A stretch of 64,000 nucleotides of DNA from Paraphaeosphaeria minitans (lineage: Eukaryota; Ascomycota; Dothideomycetes; Pleosporales; Didymosphaeriaceae), in NCBI GenBank assembly GCA_015832175.1, contig WJXW01000005.1:1488001-1552000 (forward strand). Reading direction: 5' to 3'. The position numbers and the translations under genes are program-made. This document shows, in pieces, positions 1 through 10,709 of the stretch. Under the pieces are notes generated by a model. The model saw only the letters and a list, made by a program, of their open reading frames with translations, did no database searches and was not told the origin of the DNA. Numbering within the stretch: position 1 is the stretch's first letter; each line of letters begins with the position of its first letter.

Positions 1-1686
1 CTCCCGAGTTCTTGTTGCAACGACGACTGAAATCGACAAGGTACCAGAAGGTATCCGCGGTTTGTTCACACACGAGATCGAAATGTCGGCGCCGGACGAG
101 GGCGAAAGAGAGGGAATCCTACGTGGTATCGTCGACGATGCGGGTATTCGGTTGTCACCAGACGTCGACCTCAGCAATGTTGCCGTCAAGACTGCTGCAT
201 TGGTCGCAGGTGATCTGGTAGACGTCGTCGACCGCGCGCTGGTAGCAAAGCGAAACCGTATCGAAACTCTCGCCATTTCCGCGTCAAAGAACCAATCAAC
301 AGGCGCCACAGTCACCCCCAGGGACATCGAGCTAGCAGGGGGACATTGCAGCAGCAGTTTGACAAAAGCCGATCTGGACGGGGCTGTCGACGCTGCCCGC
401 AAGAACTTCGCTGACGCCATCGGCGCACCCAAAATTCCCAACGTCAGCTGGTCTGACGTTGGCGGTCTCTCGCACGTCAAAGACGCCGTTATGGAGACCA
501 TTCAACTACCTCTCTCGCGTCCAGAACTGTTTGCTAAGGGCATGAAGAAACGCAGTGGCATCCTATTTTACGGTCCACCGGGAACAGGAAAGACGTTACT
601 TGCCAAGGCCATTGCAACCGAGTTCTCGCTCAACTTTTTCAGCGTCAAGGGCCCAGAATTACTAAACATGTATATTGGTGAATCTGAAGCGAACGTGCGG
701 CGCGTTTTCCAGCGGGCGCGAGACGCCCGACCTTGCGTCGTCTTCTTTGATGAATTGGATTCCGTTGCGCCAAAGCGTGGCAACCAGGGTGACAGCGGCG
801 GTGTCATGGACCGCATAGTCAGTCAGTTGCTCGCTGAACTAGACGGCATGAGTGACGGCGGTGAAGGCGTCTTCGTCATCGGTGCGACAAACAGACCTGA
901 CTTGCTTGATCAAGCATTGCTACGTCCTGGACGCTTCGACAAAATGCTATACCTTGGTGTATCTGATACGCATGAGAAACAGCAGACCATTCTCGAAGCG
1001 TTGTCGAGGAAGTACGTAACCCCGTCCTCTATTTCACATACTCGTTCGTGTCTGCTAACAACTTCTCTAGATTTACACTTCATCCCGATCTATCGCTTGC
1101 CCGTGTTGCCTCCACACTGCCTTTCACATACACGGGTGCAGATATGTACGCCCTTTGCTCGGACGCCATGCTCAAGGCGATCACGCGCCAAGCGCGCGCC
1201 GTAGACGAGAAGGTCGCTGGCATCAGCAATTCCCGTGGCACGGCTATCACAACTGCGTATTTCTTCGATCATCTTGCGACGGAAGAAGACACGGCCGTTA
1301 TGGTCATGGAAAATGACTTTATTGAGGCGCACAAGGAGTTGGTGCCGAGTGTCAGCGCTGATGAGCTTCAACATTATGAACGCGTGAGGAAGACTTTTGA
1401 GGGAACAGGAAAAAAAGATGAGAGTAGTAGACCATCACAGAACGGCACCGCGCCACCTCCGACCTCAAGTAAGGGGAAGGACAAGGTCGCTGCGCCGCCT
1501 GATGACGAGAGCCTTATCGTACACACTGAGAACATCGACATCAACGGGTCTGCCAGTGGTGCATTCGGAAAAGGTAAGGGCAAAAGCAAGGCGCCTGCTG
1601 TGGGTCATGCCAGCAAAAGCAGCCTCGACATTGCCGAGGGAGGGTTCGGGAGTGCGGCCGATGGGGACGAGGAGCTGTACTCTTGA
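1..1686 (+). CDS. PEX6: Peroxisomal AAA-ATPase Pex6, 3' part of gene
   Basis: C-terminal 541 residues of Pex6, the type-2 AAA-ATPase that with Pex1 extracts the ubiquitinated import receptor Pex5 from the peroxisome membrane. The frame is open from base 2, so the gene starts outside the window. The first residues are the end of the degenerate first AAA domain. The second AAA domain is complete in its catalytic parts: Walker A GPPGTGKT (572-595), Walker B VVFFDE (737-754), sensor-1 ATNRPD (884-901) and the arginine-finger segment LLRPGRFD (917-940). An intron (1012-1070) is removed to give exons 1-1011 and 1071-1686; splicing restores S-R-K-F-T-L-H in frame. After the AAA lid there is a low-complexity lysine/glycine tail and an acidic end DGDEELYS, of the kind seen in fungal Pex6. 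Base composition is normal and there is no sign of RIP. The family is recognised with high confidence. Confidence 0.95.
1012..1070 (+). other. PEX6 intron, 59 bp
   Basis: The 5' splice site is GTACGT, the branch point TGCTAAC lies at 1053-1059 and the 3' splice site TCTCTAG ends at 1070. Both the upstream and downstream reading frames match Pex6 only if this segment is removed, because the unspliced frame loses Pex6 similarity directly after SRK. Confidence 0.9.
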
Positions 1687-2301
1687 GCCAAGGTGACGTT
1701 GGGCAAAAGCGAATATGCTGTTGCTTGATGCCAGTAGGTGCTCGCCTGATTATTGTAAAGGAGAAGTGTATATTATCTACACGGGTGCAAGACGCATAGC
1801 GTCTCTACACGAATAGCATCTTCAACCGCATTCCATGTACATGTACCTGCTGTCTTTCTAGTGTCTGGTCAAGATCAACTTATGTTTACTCATCGCTTCG
1901 AGTGTACAGCATAATCAACAGTAAGCTGTCTGAAACTGAAAGTTGGAGTTTCGTTATCATGCAAGCTTACGCAGCTAGATGTATCGCGCGTGTTAACGAC
2001 CAACCCGCATTCACTGTCATTCCCAAATCTAGATTAGTGCCACTTGTTGTTGCATTGAGCAGAAAAGCGTCGCGCTTAGTGTGTTGGCGATGGATTGCCA
2101 GCATGTTGACATGACCCAGGAAAGAGTATTCCTTTCCAAACATCACACCGGTACTTAACAACTCTATTGACGTTATACACAATCACCGTGGGCCACTGTT
2201 GTCAGACTATCCTCCATGTGCCAGTCGGAACACATGTTTGCAGTGAACAGTTCAAAACTGCCTTAAGTCCTTTTGCAAGACCAAGTGTCCTTGCTAACGG
2301 T
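1687..2301. other. Intergenic region between PEX6 and the F-box-like remnant
   Basis: There are 615 bases of ordinary composition with no convincing coding frame on either strand. The first part is presumably the PEX6 3' UTR. A short palindromic run, CATGTACATGTAC, occurs near 1833. I see no repeat, RNA gene or recognisable regulatory site. Confidence 0.5.
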
Positions 2302-2903
2302 ATGCTCTCTCTTGAGCATACTCCAGCACATCTAGTCCACATGTAAGTTCACTAACATGGGTACTTATATTAGCAATATTGCAGTGAAAATGACACACCA
2401 CATAGCGTCCACCGAAACGCCAAAACTACACTTCTGCAACTTCCTCCAGAGATCCGCAACAAGATCTTTCGACACGCGCTGGCGTGTCTGAAGGTAGAGG
2501 TGCGCGCGTTTATGGCTGCACCAAGGCTTTACAGAGTCGGTCCTTCGAACAATTACCGGTCACCAATTAGAACGTTACCCTCCTGAGGTGTGCCGTCAAA
2601 TTTTCGACGAGACGGCTACGCTCGTCTACAGTGGCGATACTCTTTTTACGGCAGCTACTTCCAGCGACCTGAAAATGCTTCACAACAAACTGAACGTGGC
2701 ACAGCGGGAGGCTTTGGCCAGACTTCGGCTTTCCAACCCTTTGCGTGATTCAGATTGATGCAATCAAAATAATTCTCATCGACATGTTCAGAGGTCTCGG
2801 AAGGGTTGAGTTGTGCTATTGGGAGGGCATGGTGGATTTGGCTGAACGCGTGAAAATCGAACAGCAAAGACCAGGACTGGAAATCGGCATTGCGTATCGC
2901 TGA
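2302..2903 (+). pseudogene. Small F-box-like / 2EXR-type protein gene, probably broken
   Basis: Three successive plus frames carry protein-like sequence in the order expected of the large Pezizomycotina family of short F-box-like proteins. The first, with LLQLPPEIRNKIFRHAL (an F-box-like LPxEIRNxIF motif), runs to a TGA at 2584. The second starts near 2576 with YPPEVCRQIFDETATLVYSG and ends at 2758. The third runs from about 2751 to 2903 and ends with RVKIEQQRPGLEIGIAYR. ATG 2302 followed by a possible 42-bp intron (2343-2384; GTAAGT, ACTAAC, GCAG) leads into the first frame in phase. Two changes of frame then follow. They could be frameshifts in a pseudogene, or introns of 43 bp (2494-2536) and 58 bp (2696-2753), which would also restore the frame. 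I favour decay, because the segment removed by the last putative intron itself reads as protein. The specific role is unknown. Confidence 0.55.
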
Positions 2904-3194
2904 ATGACAACATATTGGTCAACCAATAACAAAAATACATTGTGGTATCTCGTGTCGCGCGATGCCGGGTGATCTCGTGTTGGCACCATGATGGCAAAGG
3001 CCAACAGGGTACCCGCATGTACACACCTAGGTACTCAAGTGTGATTTTGTTAAGCTACATCATCAACGATCAAACCGAAGAAATTTCATCACTTTCAGAT
3101 TTCCGATTGAAACCATCGCCTGCTGAGCTCGTGCGTACTACTGTAAGCTTGTGCACGTGGCGCAATTCAGGAAGTGGAAGCAAATTGGGCGATT

Positions 3195-4968
3195 ATGTCA
3201 ACATCCTGTCGCCCGCCAATGCACATTCACGACGTCCTTATTGTCGGTGCAGGTCCTTGTGGGCTTGCAGTTGCGGCGAGACTCCGTGAGCACACACCAT
3301 CCGCAACATTCACCGACGACGAGCATCAGCGTTATCACTGGATCCGTAAGCATGGTAACAAAATGAACATCAAGAACTACCGCACCAATACCGATTCGCT
3401 TGAGTCGCACTCCTCATATAGTCAGTCGACCTGTGGCTATCAGCCCGATGGGAAGATCGACATGCTGGTCCTGGACGCGGACGGTCCATCCTGGATGAGC
3501 AAATGGAGTCGACTCTTCAAGACGTTTGAAATAGACTACCTTCGAAGTCCGATGTTCTTTCACGTCGATCCAGCCGACAGAGACGCACTTTTAGGTTACA
3601 CCTATGAACACAACATGGAGAAGGAGCTGCAGGCTCTATCCGGCTGCGCTGGGAAGGAAGTCAGCAAGCATCGGAAGAAGAAAAAGATGAACCGGGGAAG
3701 GATTTCGCAGAGTGGCCCCGATATCGATGAAAGAGATCGCAAAGATTACTTTGCGCCCTCGAGCAAGCTCTTTCGCGCTCATTGCGACGATGTCTCGTAC
3801 CGGTACAGCCTCGCAAATGATATAATCCAGCATGAGAAAGTCGTCGATGTTCAGTTCAAAAGCACACGGGCGTGGGAAGACGGTGTGCACGATAGCGTCA
3901 TTTCAGACGATGAACTGAGCGATGACCAGCAGATATTCCGTGTCACTACGGACAAGTATGTGCGCTACTCGCGCATTGTGGTTATGGCAGTTGGACCTGG
4001 GAACGCCCCTGTTATACCGCCAGTAACTGGAATCACCCCTGACATACCACACGAAGGGTGTTCTCATACCATGCAGATCAAACAGTATCCCCCAGCACAT
4101 GTGGCAGCGAGAGTCGCTCAACGTCTATACACCAACGTTTTGATTGTCGGCGGTGGACTGACGAGTATTCAGCTTGCAGATCTCGCCATCAAAAGGGGAG
4201 TGACTAAGGTCTGGTTACTTATGCGTGGTGGTGTGAAAGTGAAGTACTTTGATGTGAATCTGGATTGGGTTGGGAAATTCCGGAACTTCAATCAGGCAGC
4301 TTTCTGGTCGGCAGACACCGACGAGGGTAAGTACCATGAAGTAAACTCACTGGTGCTAATGATCATGCTAACGCAAAATAGAACGATTTCAGATGATTGC
4401 GGAAGCTCGAAACGGTGGCAGCATGACCCCGCGGTACCGTAAGATCCTCGATGCTTATGTAGCAAGCGGCAAGATTTCGCTCCATACCCATACAACGTTG
4501 CAGTCCCTTGCTTGGAACCCGGACCTGCACCAATGGACATCGGCTACTACGGCCCCCGCACTGGAGTTCCCACCAATAGATCATGTCGCTTTTGCAACCG
4601 GTATACAGTCGAATATCGAGCGTCTTTCCATCCTCGACACTATGCGAAAGGACTGTCCAATTCAGTACGTTGGTGGCCTACCGTGTCTGAACGACGACCT
4701 CATGTGGGCTGACGATGTTCCGCTATTCCTTACTGGCCGTCTGGCAGGGCTACGACTTGGTCCGGGTGCGCCAAATCTTGTAGGCGCTCGAGTAGGGGCG
4801 GAGAGAATCGCTTGGAACGTTCAAGATGTTCTGGCGAGGTCCGAGCGGCGAAATAGTGCACAAGATAGCAGCAACTCGAGTGAGGGCAGTGGGGACGAGA
4901 AGGTGACTGAGTATGCAGCTGGAAGGCGTAATCGATTCGACAGCTTAGTTGGCATTGAAGCGATCTAA
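3195..4968 (+). CDS. FAD/NAD(P)-binding flavoprotein oxidoreductase (monooxygenase-like)
   Basis: Two exons (3195-4326 and 4382-4968) give 572 residues. The N-terminus has a Rossmann dinucleotide motif, DVLIVGAGPCGLAVAARL (GAGPCG at residues 18-23), for FAD. A second Rossmann motif, NVLIVGGGLTSIQLADL (GGGLTS, about residue 319), is expected for NAD(P)H. An ATG-type motif, VAFATG, lies near base 4591. This two-domain layout fits the FAD-dependent pyridine-nucleotide oxidoreductase / lysine-ornithine N-monooxygenase-like superfamily; the substrate cannot be read from sequence. There is no signal peptide or membrane segment, so it is probably cytosolic. A lysine-rich insert (HRKKKKMNR) interrupts the middle. 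ATG 3195 is the first in-frame ATG and ATG 3219 (MHIHDVLIVG) is an equally good start; upstream in-frame codons have no ATG. It is intact and not RIP-mutated, although its stop lies under 100 bp from the A+T-rich island. Confidence 0.85.
4327..4381 (+). other. Intron of the flavoprotein gene, 55 bp
   Basis: The 5' splice site is GTAAGT, the branch point TGCTAAC lies at 4366-4372 and the 3' splice site ends AATAG at 4381. Splicing joins SADTDE to ERFQMIAEARNGGSMTP, a continuous family-like sequence; without splicing the frame is lost. Confidence 0.88.
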
Positions 4969-5134
4969 CTCTAAATAACTAAATTCAACTTCAACAGTTC
5001 CACTGCTTTTTCCTAGAGATATAGTCCCTATTCAACTGGTAGTTATTTAAGAGCTGAATTAATTTTTTTTTTAATAAATTGCTAGGTATACTACTACATA
5101 CAGCACCTTAGATTATATAAGAAGAATAGATACC
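4969..5134. other. Boundary from gene space to A+T-rich island
   Basis: Just after the flavoprotein stop the sequence changes within about 80 bases from mixed composition to TA-dinucleotide-rich DNA (a TATTTAAGAG stretch and a run of T at 5063-5072). The first part is presumably the 3' UTR. I see no gene. Confidence 0.6.
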
Positions 5135-5188
5135 GTGGCATGGCGGCTCGTGCACGCCATCACCTCGCGCACGCGCCCCACCAAGACC
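5135..5188. other. Isolated G+C-rich patch at the island edge
   Basis: About 54 bases are strongly G+C- and CpG-rich (for example GGCGGCTCGTGCACGCC and CGCGCACGCGCCCC), with A+T-rich sequence on both sides. It reads as unique DNA that escaped the mutation seen in the surrounding repeats, or as a relic of gene space. No coding meaning is visible. Confidence 0.6.
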
Positions 5189-5847
5189 TCAGCTATTAGA
5201 ATGAGGCAATAGAGACGTATATAAATAATACTATTACGAGATTTTATAGAGTTTAGGTCTATAGGGTCTATACATTATTTCTATCTACTTAGATAAATAA
5301 ATATCTACTTAGTATTCTAATAATTTAACCTCTACGTAACTATACTATAGATATAGTAAGTGCTGCCCTATTTACCTATACAGCCTTACTATAAGGCTAG
5401 GTATCCTTAGTAGGTTAATTAGGAGACCTTAACGCCTTTATATTACCTATTTAGGCCACTTTTATACTATCTTAAAGTTATTTTTCTACTTTATAGGCCT
5501 ACTAAATAAAAAAGCACTAAGTAGCCTAGTTAGCTTTCTACTTTATTCGTGTATTTTAAACAGCCTTATAAATAGTATATATCTCTTAGAGTAGATTTAC
5601 TTTAAAGACCCTACTAGTCTAATACGTTTTTATTTACTTATTTTCTTTAGAAGTGTAATTATTATCATAATAAGCTATACCCTAGTAGATATCCTCGTTT
5701 TACACGCTTTAACCTTAGGCCTATTAGGTCCTTTAGATTTAATCTTCTAACCCTAGATATAAAATACAATGCTAATCCACGTAAAGTTTATTGGATAGGC
5801 TCATAATGAAAACCTCACTTTAATGTTACTTTAACATATAATATTAC
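5189..5847. repeat. Unclassified RIP-degraded repeat X, fragment 1
   Basis: This is A+T-rich, TA-rich DNA with stops in all frames. It lies immediately left of the ATTAC-flanked LTR element, and the matching ATTAC lies at 8741, so this piece and the one from 8741 were contiguous before insertion. Its left limit is uncertain. I do not recognise the element type. Confidence 0.5.
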
Positions 5848-6085
5848 TGTCCGTACAGTTTATCGTACAAATAGCACTGAGTAAAATAGGGGCCTGCCTA
5901 CCTGTGGGGACCCGCACAAGGACCCACTACTTAGGTTAGCGCTAAGAGGCAGAGACTTTATAAAGCCCTTAGTGCCCCCTTATACGATAGACTAGACGTA
6001 ATTAATTAAACCTACTTCTTACCCTTTATATAATAGTATACTCTTAACCCTTAAATGCTTAATTATAGATTAAGCTAAACTTATA
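5848..6085 (+). repeat. 5' LTR of the gag-only element
   Basis: A 238-bp repeat starting TGTCCGTACAG, matching 8503-8740. It contains the well-preserved stretch AGGGGCCTGCCTACCTG. Confidence 0.85.
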
Positions 6086-7079
6086 CTAATTAGTAGTTAA
6101 TTCTAATTAACTACAAACTAGTAAGGTCTAAAAACAGAGCGCCCTATAAGCTAGATACGTAAGCTCTATATTATTACCTTTACTAGAGATTAAATTTTAG
6201 ATTATATAATAAGTAGAAATAAAGCGCGTATATCTATAAAGAGCTATATAATCTAGTCTAAGCTATTTTATAGAAAAGAAAGGAGATAGTAAACCCCCTT
6301 ATAACCCTAAAAAACACGTCGCATAATTAAACTAGTAATAACTAAATGTAAACACGTTGCACGATTAAACTAGTAATAACTAAACGTAGACACGTTATAC
6401 AACTAAGAAAGATAACAACAATATAGCCTTAAGACTAGGAGACTTCCTAGAGGAACTATAACCTAAGGACGTTACGTAATAATTAATACTACCTTTTTAG
6501 TAAAAAGATAAAGTAATATAGCTTTAATAAGTAAAGGAAGTAATAAACATTAAGGCTATTACCTTAAGAGGAGAGATTACACGAAAGTACTAGATAGATA
6601 GAGTAGATCTACACAGCTACCTACCCCCTTCTCTAAAATAGCGAAACACTTATATAGTATATATAATTATATAATATCGCGTAAGCAGCTTTAAAGGTAA
6701 AGAAGTAATTTTTTCTTTTACTAAAGATTTTAATAACTAGAAGGAGAGAACTTTTAATAAGATTAGTTATATAGTAAAAAGACAGCTTATTGCTTTTTTT
6801 TTTAAAAAAAAGGCTTTATCGCTACTAATATTATAATAAAGGACACTTATATAAAGAAACTCTTTAAACTATCACAGCTTAACTATAAGCTATAGACCCT
6901 TTATATAATAACGCTGCAACTGTAACCTAAACTGCTTTATATAATCCTAATAATGTAACCTACACTATTTATAGGTAATATATATATATATAGAGCACAG
7001 CTAGGGCCCATCCCTATACGTGCGAGGACAGAGACACTATATATAGAGCCACACTAGTGGCAGCAGCCTAAAACCTAGA

Positions 7080-8460
7080 CTACTTTTGCCTACTAAACTA
7101 TATTATACAAAGAGGCTAGACACTCCTAGTCTCCTTAATAACTAGGAGATTATACTTATATCTAGCTAGATAAGATTATCCTTTTTTAGAAGGCTTAGAG
7201 TAAAAAGAATAACTACACTAGTAGGCTGTATAATATCCTAGTAGATAAGGTAAAAGTCTTTAGAGAACTATGCTATAGGCTAGGTATACTATAGGACTAG
7301 TATATAAATATTTTTCTAGGAATCCTTTCTAATCGTGCAAGCACCTACTACTTATATAATATTAAACTAGAACTTCTATAGAATAAATTATACAACAGAC
7401 TAAATAGGCACTTTAATACTAGTGTTAATTATAATTAGTACTAGATAGACTAGACTACTCTTACCTTTAAATACTATAAAAGGAATAATCTAGCTACTAT
7501 ATCGCACAAGACCCTAGAAGTAATAATTAATAAGCTTACCTTAGCCTAAAAGACTCTTAGACAAGGCTTTAGTAGTAAACTATAACTACACACTACTATT
7601 ATACAAGTATACTGCAGCTATCCTAACCTTAAATAAGCTATATTTAACCCTAAAAATATAGTAGAAGGCTTACTTAGCAACCTTTATGCTTTACTTTAAG
7701 TTACTAAAGATAGGAAGAAGTTATAGTTCCTTAAAGATAGTAAACAGGTGTACTACACTAATTAATAATATAATAATCCTAATTATATAAGAGAATCTAG
7801 CCCCTCTAGAGGCAGATTAACCTTTAGACTAAAAAAAAAAAGTAACTTTAGAAGTTTAAGCTCTTGCACAAAGTAGAAATACTTTATATACTATAAAGAA
7901 GGATGCTAGTCTACTAACTATTTACTAAAGGATACCTAGCAAGGTAGAAAGTAATACATATTATTATATAGTAACTTCTATAAATATAAACATTTTGCTA
8001 TAGATATATAAGCATATATCCTTAACTTTAAAAGGAAGCTAGAGGATAAAGACTATTATATAAAAGGGAAGAAAGATAAACAAGACTAATAGAGTAATAA
8101 AAAAAAAGTATAGAAGGCTACCTTATACCTTACTTCTACTGCATACCTTTATCGCATAACTAGAAGACATCCTTCTATACCTGCTTACTAAGACCTAGCG
8201 CTAAGTATTATATTACTTAATACCCCACCTTCTGTTTACGTATAGGATATATATCTAGAAAGAGCCTTATTACGCAATACAACTCTACTACTATATAAAA
8301 GGGTAAGGTAAGAACTAAGCAGGTTAGCTATTACTACCTATTTATATAAGAGCAGGTGTAAACAGGACCTCTACTATATAGTAATACTACACCTACCTCA
8401 CAACCTATTCTAATAGGGGAAGGCCAACTATATAGATAGAGAAGGATAGGAAAAAGAAGC
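7080..8460 (+). pseudogene. Degraded gag of the small LTR element
   Basis: Plus-strand frames around 7300-8460 read as a Gag capsid-like protein if TAA/TAG are taken as mutated Gln/Trp codons. A zinc-knuckle region lies at 7871-7921: K-Y-F-I-Y-Y-K-E-G-C-stop-S-T-N-Y, where the Tyr residues stand where Cys/Cys/His are expected (TGT or CAT changed to TAT). This resembles the CFVCxKEGCWSTxH knuckle known from fungal Gag proteins. There are many stops. Exact limits are uncertain. Confidence 0.55.
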
Positions 8461-8502
8461 GTATAATAGATATAAGCTATTGCATAAAAGAAAAGTTACT
8501 AG

Positions 8503-8740
8503 TGTTTATATAGTTTATTGTATAAATAGCACTAAGTGAAATAGGGGCCTGCCTACCTATAGGGACTCGCATAAGGACCCACTACTTAGGTTAGCGCTAA
8601 GAGGTAGAGACTTCATAAAGCCCTTAGTGCCCCTTTATACAATAGACTAGACATAATTAATTAAACCTACTTTTTACCCTTTGCACGATAGTATACTATT
8701 AACCCTTAAATGCTTAATTACAGATTAAGCCAAACCTACA
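8503..8740 (+). repeat. 3' LTR of the gag-only element
   Basis: A 238-bp repeat matching 5848-6085, ending CCTACA and followed directly by the ATTAC duplication. Confidence 0.85.
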
Positions 8741-10514
8741 ATTACCCTTAATTTTTAGTTATTATGTCACTTAACATTAAAAAGACAATTTATAGAATTA
8801 GAATACTAAATTAAAGTAGATAGTATTTCCTATTTAAGAAAGAGTGTAAAAGCACTAACTACTAACTTTATAACCTATTAGACTTTATAGCCTATTAGAG
8901 TAAAGAAAACTGTAATCTATTCACTATAACTTATACAAAAAGTATTAGGGCTATATTAGGCTAATAAGCTAGTAGAGGGACTATACTTAAAAAAGGTATA
9001 GTTACTATCTATTATTTTAGCTATTAGGTAAACATGCATAGCATCTTTAGCCTAAATAGTAATATATTTAGCGTAAATGCATATAAAATTAACGCCGAAG
9101 AAAATATTAGAAAAACTCTTAAAAGGACTAATATAATAGCTAATACTTACACTTAAACTAATTTACTATAATAGCCTTAGAAGCTCCTTATAAGGCTTTA
9201 AAGGCTATAAACCTAAATTAATAGGGTTAAGTAAATGCGGTGTAGTAGACCTTATAAACAAGTCGCTAGAAGGGCAGTTTTAGGATAAGAAGGTTAGTAG
9301 AACGCTAGAAAAAATAAATCTCCTACAAAGCCCTTACTATATTCTATTAGCCTAATACCTATCTAATACTATATATATGCACTTACTACTAGGCTTATAT
9401 TAATATAGCTTTCTAACTTTACTATTTTTACCCACACTTTGCTTTCTAGTAATAATGCTGCTAGTAGGGGCCTTTTTTGTAGAGGTGCGGCAGATACGCT
9501 TCTAGCTATATAGGACTCTACTAGGACCCTTCTTATAAGTAGGAGCCTTACTAGTAGGAGTCTTACAAGTAGATCTTATAGTAGTAGTAGTAGTAGGAGC
9601 CTTATAAGCGGATCCTATAATAGTAGGGCCTTTAGTACTAGTGGCATAAGTGTTATAGCAGGAGGTAGTTTAAGATATTATTATTATTATAGCTAGTAGG
9701 AAGCCTATTACTATTAGTATTAGCTAAGATAGGGCAAATGTAGGCATACCTAGACTAGACGTTAAATAGGCAGTTTAAGGATTAGAAAGTATTAAAAAAG
9801 TGGTAGTAGTGGCTTTATATATATAGTGCCTATAAGGTAAGAGTAATAGTAAGAGATCGCAAGTAAAAACTAGCGCCTATAGGTAATTCTTATAAGCGAA
9901 GCTTAACTATCTAAACAGCTTATATTAAAACAAAGCTACTACTACTATAGTATAAGGTATTAGGCGGGTATTAGCTTTCCTAAAAAGCTATAGTTACAGC
10001 GCACAATACTAGCTATATACAGCTAGAAATAGAGCGTTGTATAATAAATAGTATTAGTTTTAAATAGTAATAATAGACCGCGCTAAGCTTAAGTAAAGAT
10101 TACACTAATAGTAAGCTAAAAGCGCGTACTAGACTATAACTAGAGCGTGTAACCAAAAATAAAACAACGCTTTTAGCAACTACTTCTACTTACCTCTATA
10201 CATACTTTCTACTATATCCTACCTAATATATCCTGCCTAATACTATCCTAATACCTATAATAATAGACAATAGCAAAAGTCCTTGTAGGAGGTATAAGTA
10301 AGATTACAAATATTTAAATAATCTAAATATAAAGAAGAATATAGCTCTTTGTAATAAAATATGTCTAGAGCAGCGTAAATAAGCGAATACAAAAAACACA
10401 GATAATAAGACAAAATTAATAATCTAAAGTATAAAATTTAAACTAGCCTATTAGTATTTAATTAATACTGCTAAAGAAGATTATAAGAAGACTCTAATAA
10501 AGTAATTACGTATC
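8741..10514. repeat. Unclassified RIP-degraded repeat X, fragment 2
   Basis: RIP-mutated DNA between the gag-only element and Copia E1. The minus strand gives more protein-like frames than the plus strand, including a Thr/Lys/Pro-rich low-complexity stretch around 9480-9650 (repeats of AGTAGTAGTAGTAGG type), but I cannot assign a family. It was contiguous with the piece from 17838 before E1 inserted: GTATC occurs at both 10510-10514 and 17838-17842. Confidence 0.5.
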
Positions 10515-10709
10515 TATTGTAGTAAAAAGGGCTCGAACTATTACAGGATATTTAGGAGCAGAGTTGTAAAGAATACAAATAGCTAATTATAGGAAAGAAT
10601 GCTGAAAGGGCAGACTATATATAAAAGAAACGAGCCTCTTAGTAAGAATCCCGTGATATGAATTAGTAGATCTAGAAAGAATTATAAAAGTGAGTGTTTT
10701 ACTTTAATA
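10515..10709 (-). repeat. 3' LTR of Copia E1
   Basis: A 195-bp LTR read as its complement (starts TATTGTAGTAAAAAGGG, from TGTTGTGG). It is adjacent to the polypurine-tract complement CACCCCCT on its right. Confidence 0.85.

Larger units (their letters stand above)
5848..8740 (+). mobile_element. Small gag-only LTR retrotransposon (non-autonomous)
   Basis: Two 238-bp direct repeats (5848-6085 and 8503-8740) bound a 2.4-kb interior. The element is flanked by a perfect 5-bp target-site duplication ATTAC (5843-5847 and 8741-8745), so it inserted by retrotransposon integration. The interior carries a degraded gag with a zinc knuckle but no protease, integrase, reverse transcriptase or RNase H that I can see, and it is too short to hold them. 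Differences between the LTRs are C/T and G/A transitions, as RIP produces. It probably depended on enzymes of a larger element. Confidence 0.85.

Noticed and set aside
2655..3024. Minus-strand open frames opposite the F-box-like remnant
   Set aside because: They are shadows of plus-strand coding sequence and have no protein-like composition.
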